40,416 nucleotides of DNA, taken from positions 1-40,416 of the IMG/VR virus record IMGVR_UViG_3300037635_001210; one strand, given 5' to 3'. Made by a program: the position numbers and the translations under genes. A model generated the notes under the pieces. It worked only from the letters and a program-made list of their open reading frames with translations, did not search any database and was not told the DNA's origin. Below are positions 1 through 8,917 of the stretch, piece by piece; positions within the stretch are counted from its first letter, which is position 1; each line of letters starts with the position of its first letter. This stretch comes from a virus.

Positions 1-535
1 ATACTGCAGCAGATACTGAAGCAGCTGCAGCATTAGCTGTAACGACTGCAGCACTAGCATTTGTAGATGCTGTATTAGCTGTAGTAACAGCAGTACCTGC
101 AGTTGTATTAGCTGTGTTAGCAGTAGTTACAGCACTATTAGCTGTTGTAACAGCGTTATTAGCTGTCGTAGTAGCACTATTGGCTGTACTAATAGCAGTT
201 GCTGCATCAGTTGCTGCAGAGTTAGCCGTAGTAACAGCACCATTTGCCGTAGTTGTTGCTGTATTTGCCGTATTAACAGCAGTAGTAGCATTAGTAGATG
301 CTGTATTAGCCGTTGTAACCGCACTAGCTGCAGCTGTAGACGCTGTATTAGCGGTAGCACTCGCAGCATTAGCTGTAGTTACAGCTGCACTAGCGTTGGT
401 ATTAGCTGTGTTAGCCGTAGCAGTGGTTGCATTGGCTGTAGTAACGGCACTGTTAGCCGTAGTAACAGCACTGTTGGCTGTCGTTACGGCACTATTAGCA
501 GTTGTATTAGCTGCTGTAGCTGTTGTGTTGGCCGT
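1..535 (-). repeat. Degenerate 21-nt tandem repeats coding a heptad (A-V-T-T-A-N-x) fibre shaft
   Basis: The DNA consists of about two dozen degenerate 21-nt units encoding variants of AVTTANS/AVTTANT. It explains open frames on both strands. Recombination between units could change shaft length. It is an in-gene protein repeat, not a CRISPR or an intergenic repeat. Confidence 0.8.
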
Positions 536-853
536 GACTACTTCGTTATCAGTCTCTTGGGTAGCAAAGTGAGTCTGAGTAAAGTTATTATTGAGGTCTT
601 CAGCCTTAATAGCTGAACCAGGGAAGAACGTAGCATTAAGAGTTGTAATATCCGTATCACGATAAATACGAATAGCAGCTCCATTAGCTGGTGCTGTATT
701 AAATGACAGCGTTGTAGCGTTAGCAAATGTAAATTGAGTTGTAGCTGCAGACGCTACTGTTACCTTGACGTCTGCTTGCTTGATATATTCAAATGTAAGC
801 GAATAGTTCGTTGTCGAACCATCTCCAGTGTATGTGTTTTGTGTAGTTGCCAT
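1..853 (-). CDS. Tail fibre protein, gp17-like, N-terminal part (cut by window edge)
   Basis: The ATG is at 853-851 and the frame stays open to position 1, so at least 284 residues are present and the C-terminus is missing. Residues about 8-70 (GDGSTTNYSLTF, DVKVTV, FANATTLSF, APANGAAIRIYR) resemble the N-terminal virion-attachment domain of T7 gp17-type fibres. From about residue 105 onward the protein is almost purely Ala, Thr, Asn, Ser and Val in heptad-like units such as AVTTANS, as expected for a trimeric coiled-coil shaft. It follows the gp16-like gene by 6 nt, the gp16-gp17 order of T7. Its role should be host recognition and adsorption. The antisense open frame over this region is only the shadow of the repeats. 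Confidence 0.88.
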   Translation of the reverse strand, partial: MATTQNTYTGDGSTTNYSLTFEYIKQADVKVTVASAATTQFTFANATTLSFNTAPANGAAIRIYRDTDITTLNATFFPGSAIKAEDLNNNFTQTHFATQETDNEVVTANTTATAANTTANSAVTTANSAVTTANSAVTTANATTATANTANTNASAAVTTANAASATANTASTAAASAVTTANTASTNATTAVNTANTATTTANGAVTTANSAATDAATAISTANSATTTANNAVTTANSAVTTANTANTTAGTAVTTANTASTNASAAVVTANAAAASVSAAV

Positions 854-859
854 TACGCT

Positions 860-3800
860 TTAGATACCATACTTTGTTTTTACGTAATCCAGATATCTCT
901 TTGCTTCTTCCAGTTCACCTCTTTTTTGATATTCAGCTGTTCTTTCACGGACGTACTGTCTACGTCTAATAGAAGTGAAGTGTTTAGACCCGGTAATAGC
1001 ATCACCAATAGCTCTCCTTAGTTTAGAATCAAGCTTGTCATGAACACTTTCAGCAAACGCAGAATCCATTGGTAAGCCCATACTTTGTCCTTCTCTAAAT
1101 CTTTTCCTAAAGCCTTTACCACCGCCAGCAGTTTCCGCCATAACTTCTTGAATGCCTTGTTTCCATAATTCATCATTACCCATAATGCTGAGGATTTCAG
1201 ACTGTTCAGCTGCGCTTAATTTCTCACCTTGGCCGTTTGTACCAAGCGTAGCTGTAGCATCGTATTCAATGTCAATAAGGAATTGCTTTTCAGGAGAAAT
1301 TTTTCCGCTTTCTTTCCAAGGTGTATAAGTGTTTCTAAGACGTGCCCAGATGCTATCTGGTACGTTGACTTCACCACCATCGATCCAATCATATTCCTTA
1401 GGCAGCATTCCTTTTAAGCCAGGCAGCCTATTCATAATCATTGCATCGAGTTCATTATTGATAAGCTTCAATTCAGGATCAAGCAGCCTTGCAATTTCAG
1501 CCATTTGACTAGAACCACGTACTGTTGATGCAGTAAGGAATCCAGAACCCCACCGATTAATAGCACCTACATCACCACGTAAAACATCGAAGAATGGTTC
1601 TAAACCAGCCATATAAGTTCTATCTTTAAAAGATGCGCCAAAAGCAAAGGCAGTTTTTCCAAGAAGGTTGCCAAGATCATTAGGTTCTAATACATCAAAG
1701 TTATCTCCGATAGTAGCAATCAAACTAAGGTAAGTCGTAATTGGTCCTAAGCCTTCAAAGCTATACCATTTATCATCAAAGCCTCGGATAGAATTTCTCT
1801 TCCAATCAGCTTTGTCTCTTGTCTTCTGTACTTGTCTATTGTAATGACCTGCTCCGTGAAGCCTGTCATCCAAAAACAAGGCAACAGCACTACCTGTCAT
1901 CAATGTACCTAACGCTTTCCTTCCGCGCATGTCTGCCCTTAGTTCGTTATACTTACCTTTAACTTGCAGTGGATCACTAACATCAACACCTCGCTGAGTT
2001 AATATTTCCATTACCTTATCTGTTTCAATGTCATCAAAAGAATGCTTAAATACATGCACATCTTTCATAAATAGACCGAGTACAGGTGATACTGGATTGT
2101 AAGAAGCAGTATACTTAAGCTCATTAAGTGGTGTTTTAGTAAACAGCATGAATGGTTTTAATACAGGCATCCGCCTAATTAGAGCAGATACGTCATCATT
2201 AAAACTATTGTCTAGGTTAAATGCCATCTCACCTGACGCCTTTTTGACTGCCTTATCAGTGATAATGCCGCTCTCATCAAACATCTCAGCGTGAGCATCT
2301 GCAAATAAGTCTTCTGCTGCCTTTGAATCAAACTCAACAGAGCCGTTCTTAGTAAACTTATCGAAAGCTCTGCCTTTAGCTTCAAAATTAGCAAGCAATG
2401 AATCCATAAATCCATCCATTGCCTGCATAGATCTAGTACCAAGTCTGAGAGCTGGATGATTAGCTAAATCATTCATAGCGTTGATGTTTTCCATCAACAT
2501 TTGAGGACCATACTCGCCTTTAGCTGCCTTAGCATCAGCAAATGCCGTCAAGATGTCTAATTGTCCTTGGTTTCTGAGACCGATGTCATCCCTTACAGCA
2601 GTTACATTTGGATCGAGTGCAGATCTTTTAAAGATTTGCTTTGCATAACTCAGGCCTCCAGTTAGTGATTCCCACATACTGCTGTATTGATATAACGCTC
2701 TACGAATTTGGCGTTTTTCTCCAGACATCACTGCACCAGCAAAATGTCTTATAGGTTTTTCTACTAACAAATGGCTACCTGAAACTACTGCTTTGATCGG
2801 AGTAGATGCTGCACTCAACGCACCGTTATACACATTGGCATAGAAAGCTGTATTAATTACTGAAGGGATTTCAGGTTGTCCATCGAAGAATGCTTTACCC
2901 CAAATTGACGTTGATTGTTTTACGTAGTTATTTAATGCACTAATAGTTTTTACATTACCATCAGTAAGCTCATATGCCATCATTAATGGTGACAACATCT
3001 CTGGGTTTGAATCCTTGATGATGCGTAAATTGTTGATTGTATCTGCTGTTTCCAACTTGATACGATTTATAGCGGCAAGTGTTTTATTTTTTTCACCCTT
3101 GATTAAATTCTGTATGCGCTTCTTAGTTGCATTGTCGTAGGCTTGAGACCCTTGTGTTGTCATCCGATTCCAAATATTTATCATATTCAAGGATCTACCA
3201 CGTACATAAGAGGTCATGCCTTTCTGAGCCATTAGAAACTCAACACGGTCTAAGATCTGCTCTTGTGCCCGTTGGATGGAGCCTGATCCAGCAGTCAATC
3301 GCATGCCTTGAGCCATATCACTAATCTGTCCTGCCATGGAAGTGCCGACATAAGCAATAGCTTTAGCCTCATCCATATTTACAAAGTCATCCATGTACAT
3401 TTTAATTGCACCCATGACGCCCTGATATCCTTCATCAGTTAGTTCAGGTGTTTTATTAGGTACATTGATGCCTTGATAAATTGAACCAGGGTAGATCGTC
3501 CGCTGTAACTCCTCAAGATCCATCTCATAGAAATCATTGGCATATTTTTGGCCAACATTCTCGATCTCTTTAAAACTTAGATATCTCGCGTCATCTAATC
3601 TATAACCATACTGACCAGCATCTTTTAAAGTTTCAGCTAGCCCACTGATCACAATACGTGCATTCTCACTACTTTCATTAGCAAACTTAATAGCAGCTTC
3701 AGACATAACGCTACCTACACGTCCGTAGACAGTGCCAAGATTCATATCAATACGTGCAGCATCAATAGATGCCCCAACAATGCCAAGATCATCTACTGAT

Positions 3801-4918
3801 CTAATGCCTGACTCTTGGTATCCGTATGCATCATGATAGCCAAAAACTGGCTCATTTGGATCAACAGACTTTTCAAAGTTAAAGGAGCCTACTTCGTCTG
3901 TTTCAGTAAATCGTTTTGCTGCCGATCGTTCAATAACATCTTCTGGTGTATTGTCTATTTCTATATTCTTATCAAACCAAGCTTTAGCTTTATCATTTTC
4001 AGGTGTGTGCCTAAGAAGGTCGTGAGTATCTTTGACTCGTTTGATGTACTTACTTAGACCCATAACCAGGTCTATACCGATGCCTAAACCGGCACCTTCC
4101 AAGACATTCTTGCCACGTTTAACATCAGGCAAATCACTATCTAATGTAGCAACATTATCTGGAATCCAGCCCAAAAATCTTGGAAATGTCTTCTTAAGTG
4201 TGCCACTAAGGTTGTCGTCAGTTTGGTTCATAGGAACCGCATAATCAACGAATGCACCTGAACCAGCTTGAAATGCTGTGTTACCCATCCATTTAACAAA
4301 TGGATCACTTAGTAGTTTTAGCCCTCTGACATTTTTTACTTTAGCTGCTTGTGCTGTCAATCCAGCTGAACCGGCACCACCTAATAGCATTGTTGGCAAG
4401 ACAACAGAAGATATTTCTCTTACGGTTTGTGCTACTTCGTTTTCAAACTTAGGTCTTGGTGCAATATCTACACCAGGGATTAGATCAAGTGTTCCAGAAA
4501 TAAAGTCTTGGATGCCAGTAACGACATCCATATCGCTTTCAGCCCCGTATTGCTCGATCTTATCGTAATCAAGACTTCCATCCTCTTGTAGAAAATTGCC
4601 TGTAGTTACTGGACGTAAAACTCCCTTATCATCAATTCTATTCCAATAAGGTCCATCATTCAGCTCACCTCTTTGGTATGCAGCTTCATCCCAACCTGTG
4701 TTTTTGGAGTTGTCTGTTGTCTGTTGCTGCTGTACTTCAGGTTGCTCTTGAACAGGCGGCATAGATGCAGCCGTAGCTGCTTCTCTTTCTTCAATAGCTG
4801 CCACCTTAGCCGCTAGCCTTTGTTCTTCCTCTTCGGCTTCTCTAAGTTCTTGTTCCCATTGGGTACGTTGTTCTATGCTGTCAAAGCCTTGACTTTGCAG
4901 CAGTTCTTCTTCGTTCAT
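860..4918 (-). CDS. Internal virion protein, T7 gp16-like (1352 aa)
   Basis: Very large protein directly between a gp15-like gene (start adjoins the stop at 4919) and the tail fibre gene, the position of T7 gp16 (1318 aa). In T7 gp16 is ejected with gp14 and gp15 to form the DNA conduit across the cell envelope. The first 60 residues are an acidic coiled coil rich in Glu and Gln. The body is largely helical with scattered hydrophobic stretches (for example around residues 170-190). I see no lytic transglycosylase motif at the N-terminus, unlike T7 gp16; a lysozyme-like domain sits on the preceding gp15-like protein instead. Assignment rests mainly on synteny and size. Confidence 0.8.
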   Translation of the reverse strand: MNEEELLQSQGFDSIEQRTQWEQELREAEEEEQRLAAKVAAIEEREAATAASMPPVQEQPEVQQQQTTDNSKNTGWDEAAYQRGELNDGPYWNRIDDKGVLRPVTTGNFLQEDGSLDYDKIEQYGAESDMDVVTGIQDFISGTLDLIPGVDIAPRPKFENEVAQTVREISSVVLPTMLLGGAGSAGLTAQAAKVKNVRGLKLLSDPFVKWMGNTAFQAGSGAFVDYAVPMNQTDDNLSGTLKKTFPRFLGWIPDNVATLDSDLPDVKRGKNVLEGAGLGIGIDLVMGLSKYIKRVKDTHDLLRHTPENDKAKAWFDKNIEIDNTPEDVIERSAAKRFTETDEVGSFNFEKSVDPNEPVFGYHDAYGYQESGIRSVDDLGIVGASIDAARIDMNLGTVYGRVGSVMSEAAIKFANESSENARIVISGLAETLKDAGQYGYRLDDARYLSFKEIENVGQKYANDFYEMDLEELQRTIYPGSIYQGINVPNKTPELTDEGYQGVMGAIKMYMDDFVNMDEAKAIAYVGTSMAGQISDMAQGMRLTAGSGSIQRAQEQILDRVEFLMAQKGMTSYVRGRSLNMINIWNRMTTQGSQAYDNATKKRIQNLIKGEKNKTLAAINRIKLETADTINNLRIIKDSNPEMLSPLMMAYELTDGNVKTISALNNYVKQSTSIWGKAFFDGQPEIPSVINTAFYANVYNGALSAASTPIKAVVSGSHLLVEKPIRHFAGAVMSGEKRQIRRALYQYSSMWESLTGGLSYAKQIFKRSALDPNVTAVRDDIGLRNQGQLDILTAFADAKAAKGEYGPQMLMENINAMNDLANHPALRLGTRSMQAMDGFMDSLLANFEAKGRAFDKFTKNGSVEFDSKAAEDLFADAHAEMFDESGIITDKAVKKASGEMAFNLDNSFNDDVSALIRRMPVLKPFMLFTKTPLNELKYTASYNPVSPVLGLFMKDVHVFKHSFDDIETDKVMEILTQRGVDVSDPLQVKGKYNELRADMRGRKALGTLMTGSAVALFLDDRLHGAGHYNRQVQKTRDKADWKRNSIRGFDDKWYSFEGLGPITTYLSLIATIGDNFDVLEPNDLGNLLGKTAFAFGASFKDRTYMAGLEPFFDVLRGDVGAINRWGSGFLTASTVRGSSQMAEIARLLDPELKLINNELDAMIMNRLPGLKGMLPKEYDWIDGGEVNVPDSIWARLRNTYTPWKESGKISPEKQFLIDIEYDATATLGTNGQGEKLSAAEQSEILSIMGNDELWKQGIQEVMAETAGGGKGFRKRFREGQSMGLPMDSAFAESVHDKLDSKLRRAIGDAITGSKHFTSIRRRQYVRERTAEYQKRGELEEAKRYLDYVKTKYGI

Positions 4919-7561
4919 TTAGAAATTACCTAAAATTTCACTGTGCCTTTTTGAGTCTCTTTCAGGATGTGCAGGTCTTTCCCAATACTTCATCCACCAA
5001 TCTGCAGCTTCTTGTCTAGAGCTAAAGTTTTGCTGGAGATATTCTTGTCCTGGTTCACCTTCCTCTTGTAAAGCGTATTGAATTTGTGCTCGCCAATCAT
5101 TCCAGCGATCACCTAGCACTGCTTTTGCTCTGCTCAGGCGGCCTGCATGCCATTGGAACCAGCCGTCACTTGTATTGTTATCGCCTGGGTTAGTTGTTTG
5201 TAGACTGGACTCTCGTATTGCATTTGCAAGTAGACCATATGCATGGAAATCAGACAGACCTAAATCCTGTGTCATATACGTAATTGCTTGGTTACCTTTC
5301 TCTTGAATTGTTCCATTCAAAGGTTCTATAGTTTGGTTACTTGGTTGAAACGATTCCCTAGGCTGAAAACTATTCCTATTTTCAAATTCATTGACTTGTT
5401 GCTGCAGCTCTCTTAAACGCTGCTGATTACTTGCTTTATCGCTAGTAAATGAATACCTTTGTTTTGGTGACCAATTGTTTTGTATTTCTACATAGGTCGG
5501 ATTTATAAGTATGGGTTCGATGTTTGGATTTTCCTCCGCTAATTTTTTCTGTACTTCATATGCAGTCAATCCAGTCCTTTGACCGATTACATTTAATACT
5601 TCACTGGTTCCAGTTTCTGCTAACTTTTTAGATGCTGCAATCAATGCAGTTTCACCGATTGAAGTTATCCAATTACTTGGATCCTTCTGTTGTGTAGGAG
5701 TTAGCCCTTTAAATTTAGTAACCCTACGTTGAGCGACTAACTGTGCTTTTTCTGTTTCATTAACCATCTTTTCGTATGGCTTTAAGGTAAAACCATCGAA
5801 TTGCTCTGGTCTTGATAAAAATTCTGCAGCATCGTTACCGACAGTAGTGCCTACCATATTCATTGCTTCTTCAATAGGTGTACCTGCACCTACTAATTCA
5901 ATAACTTTCTTTCTAGCTTTTTTTACCTTTTCTCCAACAAACCAATTAAATTGATCACTTTGTGGCCCTACATCCTTAAACTTTAGTTTAGACTCTGTAG
6001 TTTTAATAGCACCTTCAATTCTACCTCTTAGGTAAGTATTTAGATCTTTATATTGTGGTGTTGCTTTAATTGTATCTAGTCGCGTCGCAGCTCCTAAGTA
6101 TTGATCATATAGCATCTTAGGTGGATTAATACGATTAAGTTCCTTTAAACTCAATGTACCATTTAATCTCATCTCCTCTAGCTGGTCGTTCATCACAGGA
6201 ATTAGTTGCACATCAACTGTCTGACGTTTAATACCTTCAAGAACCTTTGGATCAGCTCCACGTCCAGCTAATTCGTAGTATCTGTTTGAGATATCTCTAT
6301 AGTCTTTATTATCTAGCCTACCGTCATCAGTAGCTAATTGCTGTGCAAGTTGATTGATTTCCATCTCTGCACTTAGCTGCTTCTGCTGCGCTTCCAAGGC
6401 CTGTACAGCTCTGATATCTTCATAAGCTCTTTTCTTAGCATTTTTCAGTACTGCCGCAGCATCTTTATATCCAAAGCTAAAAATATTTCCTACCTTTCCA
6501 TCTTTAATAATTGGAGCTTTTTCAAGCTGTTCAATTTGATCTAAAGTTAGATCAGCAGAAGCTAAATATTCCATTGTATCTTTCATTGCCCCTGGTCTAG
6601 GATCAGTTGCAATTGCATCCATTACACCTTGAGCATTGAAGCCCCCACCACTAAATGCAATATCAAAGATAGTTGAACGCTGATCTCTTTCAAAATCTTT
6701 GGCTAGTTGATTTCTTTTTTCCTGATTAGTAACTTGCTCTGCTCTGTCAAGAGCACGGCGCATTGTTGGATTATATGCCTTTTCTAGTATTTGTTGAGCA
6801 GGTGTTTGTCCATCAATTGTCAATTCACCACGCATCCTTGCGTCAGCAATTGCTATTTGCTTTTGTTTTTCTTCAATTGATAAACTTGGATTATTATTGA
6901 TTTGATTAATTACTTGTGCATTAATCCCCGCTTGCTCTCTTAATACATTTGAATTAGCAATGTAGTTTCTGTACCCGCCACCTTTTACAAGATGGTTATA
7001 CATAGTGTCAATGAACTCTTGAGACTTACCTTCTTCTAAGTATTTTTTTACTACATTTGTTCGTTGAAATTCAGCATTTGAGATCGAGCTATTTACACTC
7101 TGTGCATTTAGAATATCTTTATGAGAGTATTTTTCTGAAAAGGCAATCTGGTTAACTGCCTTTAACTGCAACTCTTTATTTTGCTTGACAATTGTGAAGG
7201 TAGTGTCTAACGCAGTTTTAGAAAAATCAATAAGGGCGCCAAGCGTATCAATCTTATATTTATCTTGATTTTGCTTTTTAACAAGCTCCATTTCATAAGC
7301 TTGCCTGGTATGGCTTCTTTGAGCCTTAAGGTTTTGCTGTTCAAGCTGTGAGCTTGTTGAACGAAAATCTTTTTCTATATTAAAGGCTTGTTGCTGTGCC
7401 TGTCGGAAGATACGTTCGTTCTTTTCTAGATAACTCTGAGCATCATCCATGCCCCGAAGCTGTCTTTCTGTTTCACTCTGTTGCTTTTGAACTGCATCAG
7501 GTACGGTTAACTGTTTATTAGAAAAGCTTCCTTCCCGTGCAGATGATTTAAATTGTGCCAT
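4919..7561 (-). CDS. Internal virion protein, gp15-like, with C-terminal tail-lysozyme domain (880 aa)
   Basis: Residues 1-700 are Gln/Lys/Glu-rich and helical, typical of podovirus internal core proteins, and the gene lies between gp14-like and gp16-like genes. Residues about 758-880 look like a phage tail lysozyme domain: AYGLLANAIRESSLQ with a candidate catalytic glutamate near residue 784, then GWFQWHAGRL, IQYALQEE, and AADWWMKYWERP. This resembles the Phage_lysozyme2 pattern (ESG...GLAQW..R...L.FL..EL). It would open a local hole in peptidoglycan during DNA ejection. T7 carries its muralytic domain on gp16, so the activity seems to have moved to a different ejection protein here. Start is ATG at 7559-7561. 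Confidence 0.82.
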   Translation of the reverse strand: MAQFKSSAREGSFSNKQLTVPDAVQKQQSETERQLRGMDDAQSYLEKNERIFRQAQQQAFNIEKDFRSTSSQLEQQNLKAQRSHTRQAYEMELVKKQNQDKYKIDTLGALIDFSKTALDTTFTIVKQNKELQLKAVNQIAFSEKYSHKDILNAQSVNSSISNAEFQRTNVVKKYLEEGKSQEFIDTMYNHLVKGGGYRNYIANSNVLREQAGINAQVINQINNNPSLSIEEKQKQIAIADARMRGELTIDGQTPAQQILEKAYNPTMRRALDRAEQVTNQEKRNQLAKDFERDQRSTIFDIAFSGGGFNAQGVMDAIATDPRPGAMKDTMEYLASADLTLDQIEQLEKAPIIKDGKVGNIFSFGYKDAAAVLKNAKKRAYEDIRAVQALEAQQKQLSAEMEINQLAQQLATDDGRLDNKDYRDISNRYYELAGRGADPKVLEGIKRQTVDVQLIPVMNDQLEEMRLNGTLSLKELNRINPPKMLYDQYLGAATRLDTIKATPQYKDLNTYLRGRIEGAIKTTESKLKFKDVGPQSDQFNWFVGEKVKKARKKVIELVGAGTPIEEAMNMVGTTVGNDAAEFLSRPEQFDGFTLKPYEKMVNETEKAQLVAQRRVTKFKGLTPTQQKDPSNWITSIGETALIAASKKLAETGTSEVLNVIGQRTGLTAYEVQKKLAEENPNIEPILINPTYVEIQNNWSPKQRYSFTSDKASNQQRLRELQQQVNEFENRNSFQPRESFQPSNQTIEPLNGTIQEKGNQAITYMTQDLGLSDFHAYGLLANAIRESSLQTTNPGDNNTSDGWFQWHAGRLSRAKAVLGDRWNDWRAQIQYALQEEGEPGQEYLQQNFSSRQEAADWWMKYWERPAHPERDSKRHSEILGNF

Positions 7562-8917
7562 TTACCTTTGTCTTGGATAGAAACTAGAACTTAAAGTATT
7601 GAGTCCTGTACCGATTGTCCCGAATGTTGATGCGCCAGTTGCTAAGAAACCTGTACTGCTTAACATTGATCCAGCAGCAGCGCCACCAAACAGTCCGCCA
7701 GCAGCAAGACTACCAACTCCACTAGCAACACCTGCAACCATTCCACCAATCTTCAGTGCATCACCGAAGTTAGATGCAGCTACATTTTCTCTGCCTAACT
7801 TATAATGGAAGTCATCTTCATAACTTAACTCTGGTGCCGGTACATAGTCAGGGAAGTCTTGATACCTTGGCCTGAGCAGCATCTCTACATAGTCTTCAGT
7901 TTCGGGGTCATCATATTCAGCATAAAATTCTCTCGGATCCGTTAATTCAGGGAGGCGAGTAGGCATCAATAAGAGTGAGTTTGCTGCTTGCATATCGGCC
8001 TGCCTTCTTGCAAGTGATATGTTTTGCCTTACAATTTTATCCCTATCTTCTATGCTTCGCCTTGTTGCAGAAAGTTTAATCTTATCTGTTTCAAGTGATG
8101 CATCAAATTTTGCACTGTTGTACTCATAATCATTATTTGCCATATCTCTAGCTGCAAGTACCATTGTCTGGTCTAAAATCAGCATATCTTTCAGCTGTGC
8201 AATTCCAAGGTCTATGCTTTGCTCGGCATACATCAGACCATTTGCAATTGCAGCTCTCGTAGCACCTGATTCAGCCATGATGCCTAGAACTGCTTTTGAC
8301 GATGACCTGCCAGCATTACCGCGAGAACGCATCTGACCAACAGCTTTCATGCCATCAACAATCGCCTTTTGTGCTTCTATCTGACTGTCGCTTTGAGTCT
8401 TACGACGCTCTATTCCAAAGGCACCTATATCAGCTGAATATTTGGCATCAAACCGTGCCTCATTAAAAGCAGCTTCAGCAAATTTATTGTTCTTATTTAT
8501 TCTTAAACCAGCGGTCCCATATGCATAGTCTAGAAGTGAATCACCTTCATCAAATACTACAGAAAGAAGATCATCCTTCTTTTTAATTTGCTGTTCCATC
8601 ATAGCAGCATGTTCTGCTATGGCATTAAAGGTAACTTGCGCTTCTGCTTGGTCTAGTGAACGTCCGAATGCTTCATTTGCTCTGTCATATTGATAATTCT
8701 GTCTATCAACTGCTTGGTTATACTCCTGAAGTATACCTTTTTCATTTAAGCGTAATTGGGTTTCGTTTTGTTCAATATTTAATTCATATTCTTCTTTTTG
8801 CCTTTTATATTCGGCCTTCCTTATTTTTTCCTCTGCTCTCCAGCCTTCTTTCCACCTCTTATACTCTGCCCTTTCCGCACGCCTATTGTCGTTGTTCCTG
8901 TCTGCTGCTCCAAACAT
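7562..8917 (-). CDS. Internal virion protein, gp14-like (451 aa)
   Basis: I chose the ATG at 8917-8915, which overlaps the stop of the tail tube B gene and has an AGGAG ribosome binding site 6 nt upstream; a longer frame to 8959 lacks this support. The N-terminal half is highly charged coiled coil (RRAERAEYKRWKEGW). Near the C-terminus is a Gly/Ala-rich hydrophobic segment (GGMVAGVASGVGSLAAGG) that could insert in a membrane, as proposed for T7 gp14 in the outer membrane. The order tail tube B, this gene, gp15-like, gp16-like matches T7 gene order. Confidence 0.78.
   Translation of the reverse strand: MFGAADRNNDNRRAERAEYKRWKEGWRAEEKIRKAEYKRQKEEYELNIEQNETQLRLNEKGILQEYNQAVDRQNYQYDRANEAFGRSLDQAEAQVTFNAIAEHAAMMEQQIKKKDDLLSVVFDEGDSLLDYAYGTAGLRINKNNKFAEAAFNEARFDAKYSADIGAFGIERRKTQSDSQIEAQKAIVDGMKAVGQMRSRGNAGRSSSKAVLGIMAESGATRAAIANGLMYAEQSIDLGIAQLKDMLILDQTMVLAARDMANNDYEYNSAKFDASLETDKIKLSATRRSIEDRDKIVRQNISLARRQADMQAANSLLLMPTRLPELTDPREFYAEYDDPETEDYVEMLLRPRYQDFPDYVPAPELSYEDDFHYKLGRENVAASNFGDALKIGGMVAGVASGVGSLAAGGLFGGAAAGSMLSSTGFLATGASTFGTIGTGLNTLSSSFYPRQR

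Noticed and set aside
1-535. CRISPR-like or satellite repeat
   Set aside because: Units are contiguous, degenerate and coding; there are no unique spacers.
114-572. Open frame of 152 codons on the plus strand, Ala/Val-rich
   Set aside because: It is the antisense shadow of the heptad-repeat tail fibre shaft; the minus frame has a proper fibre N-terminus and synteny.
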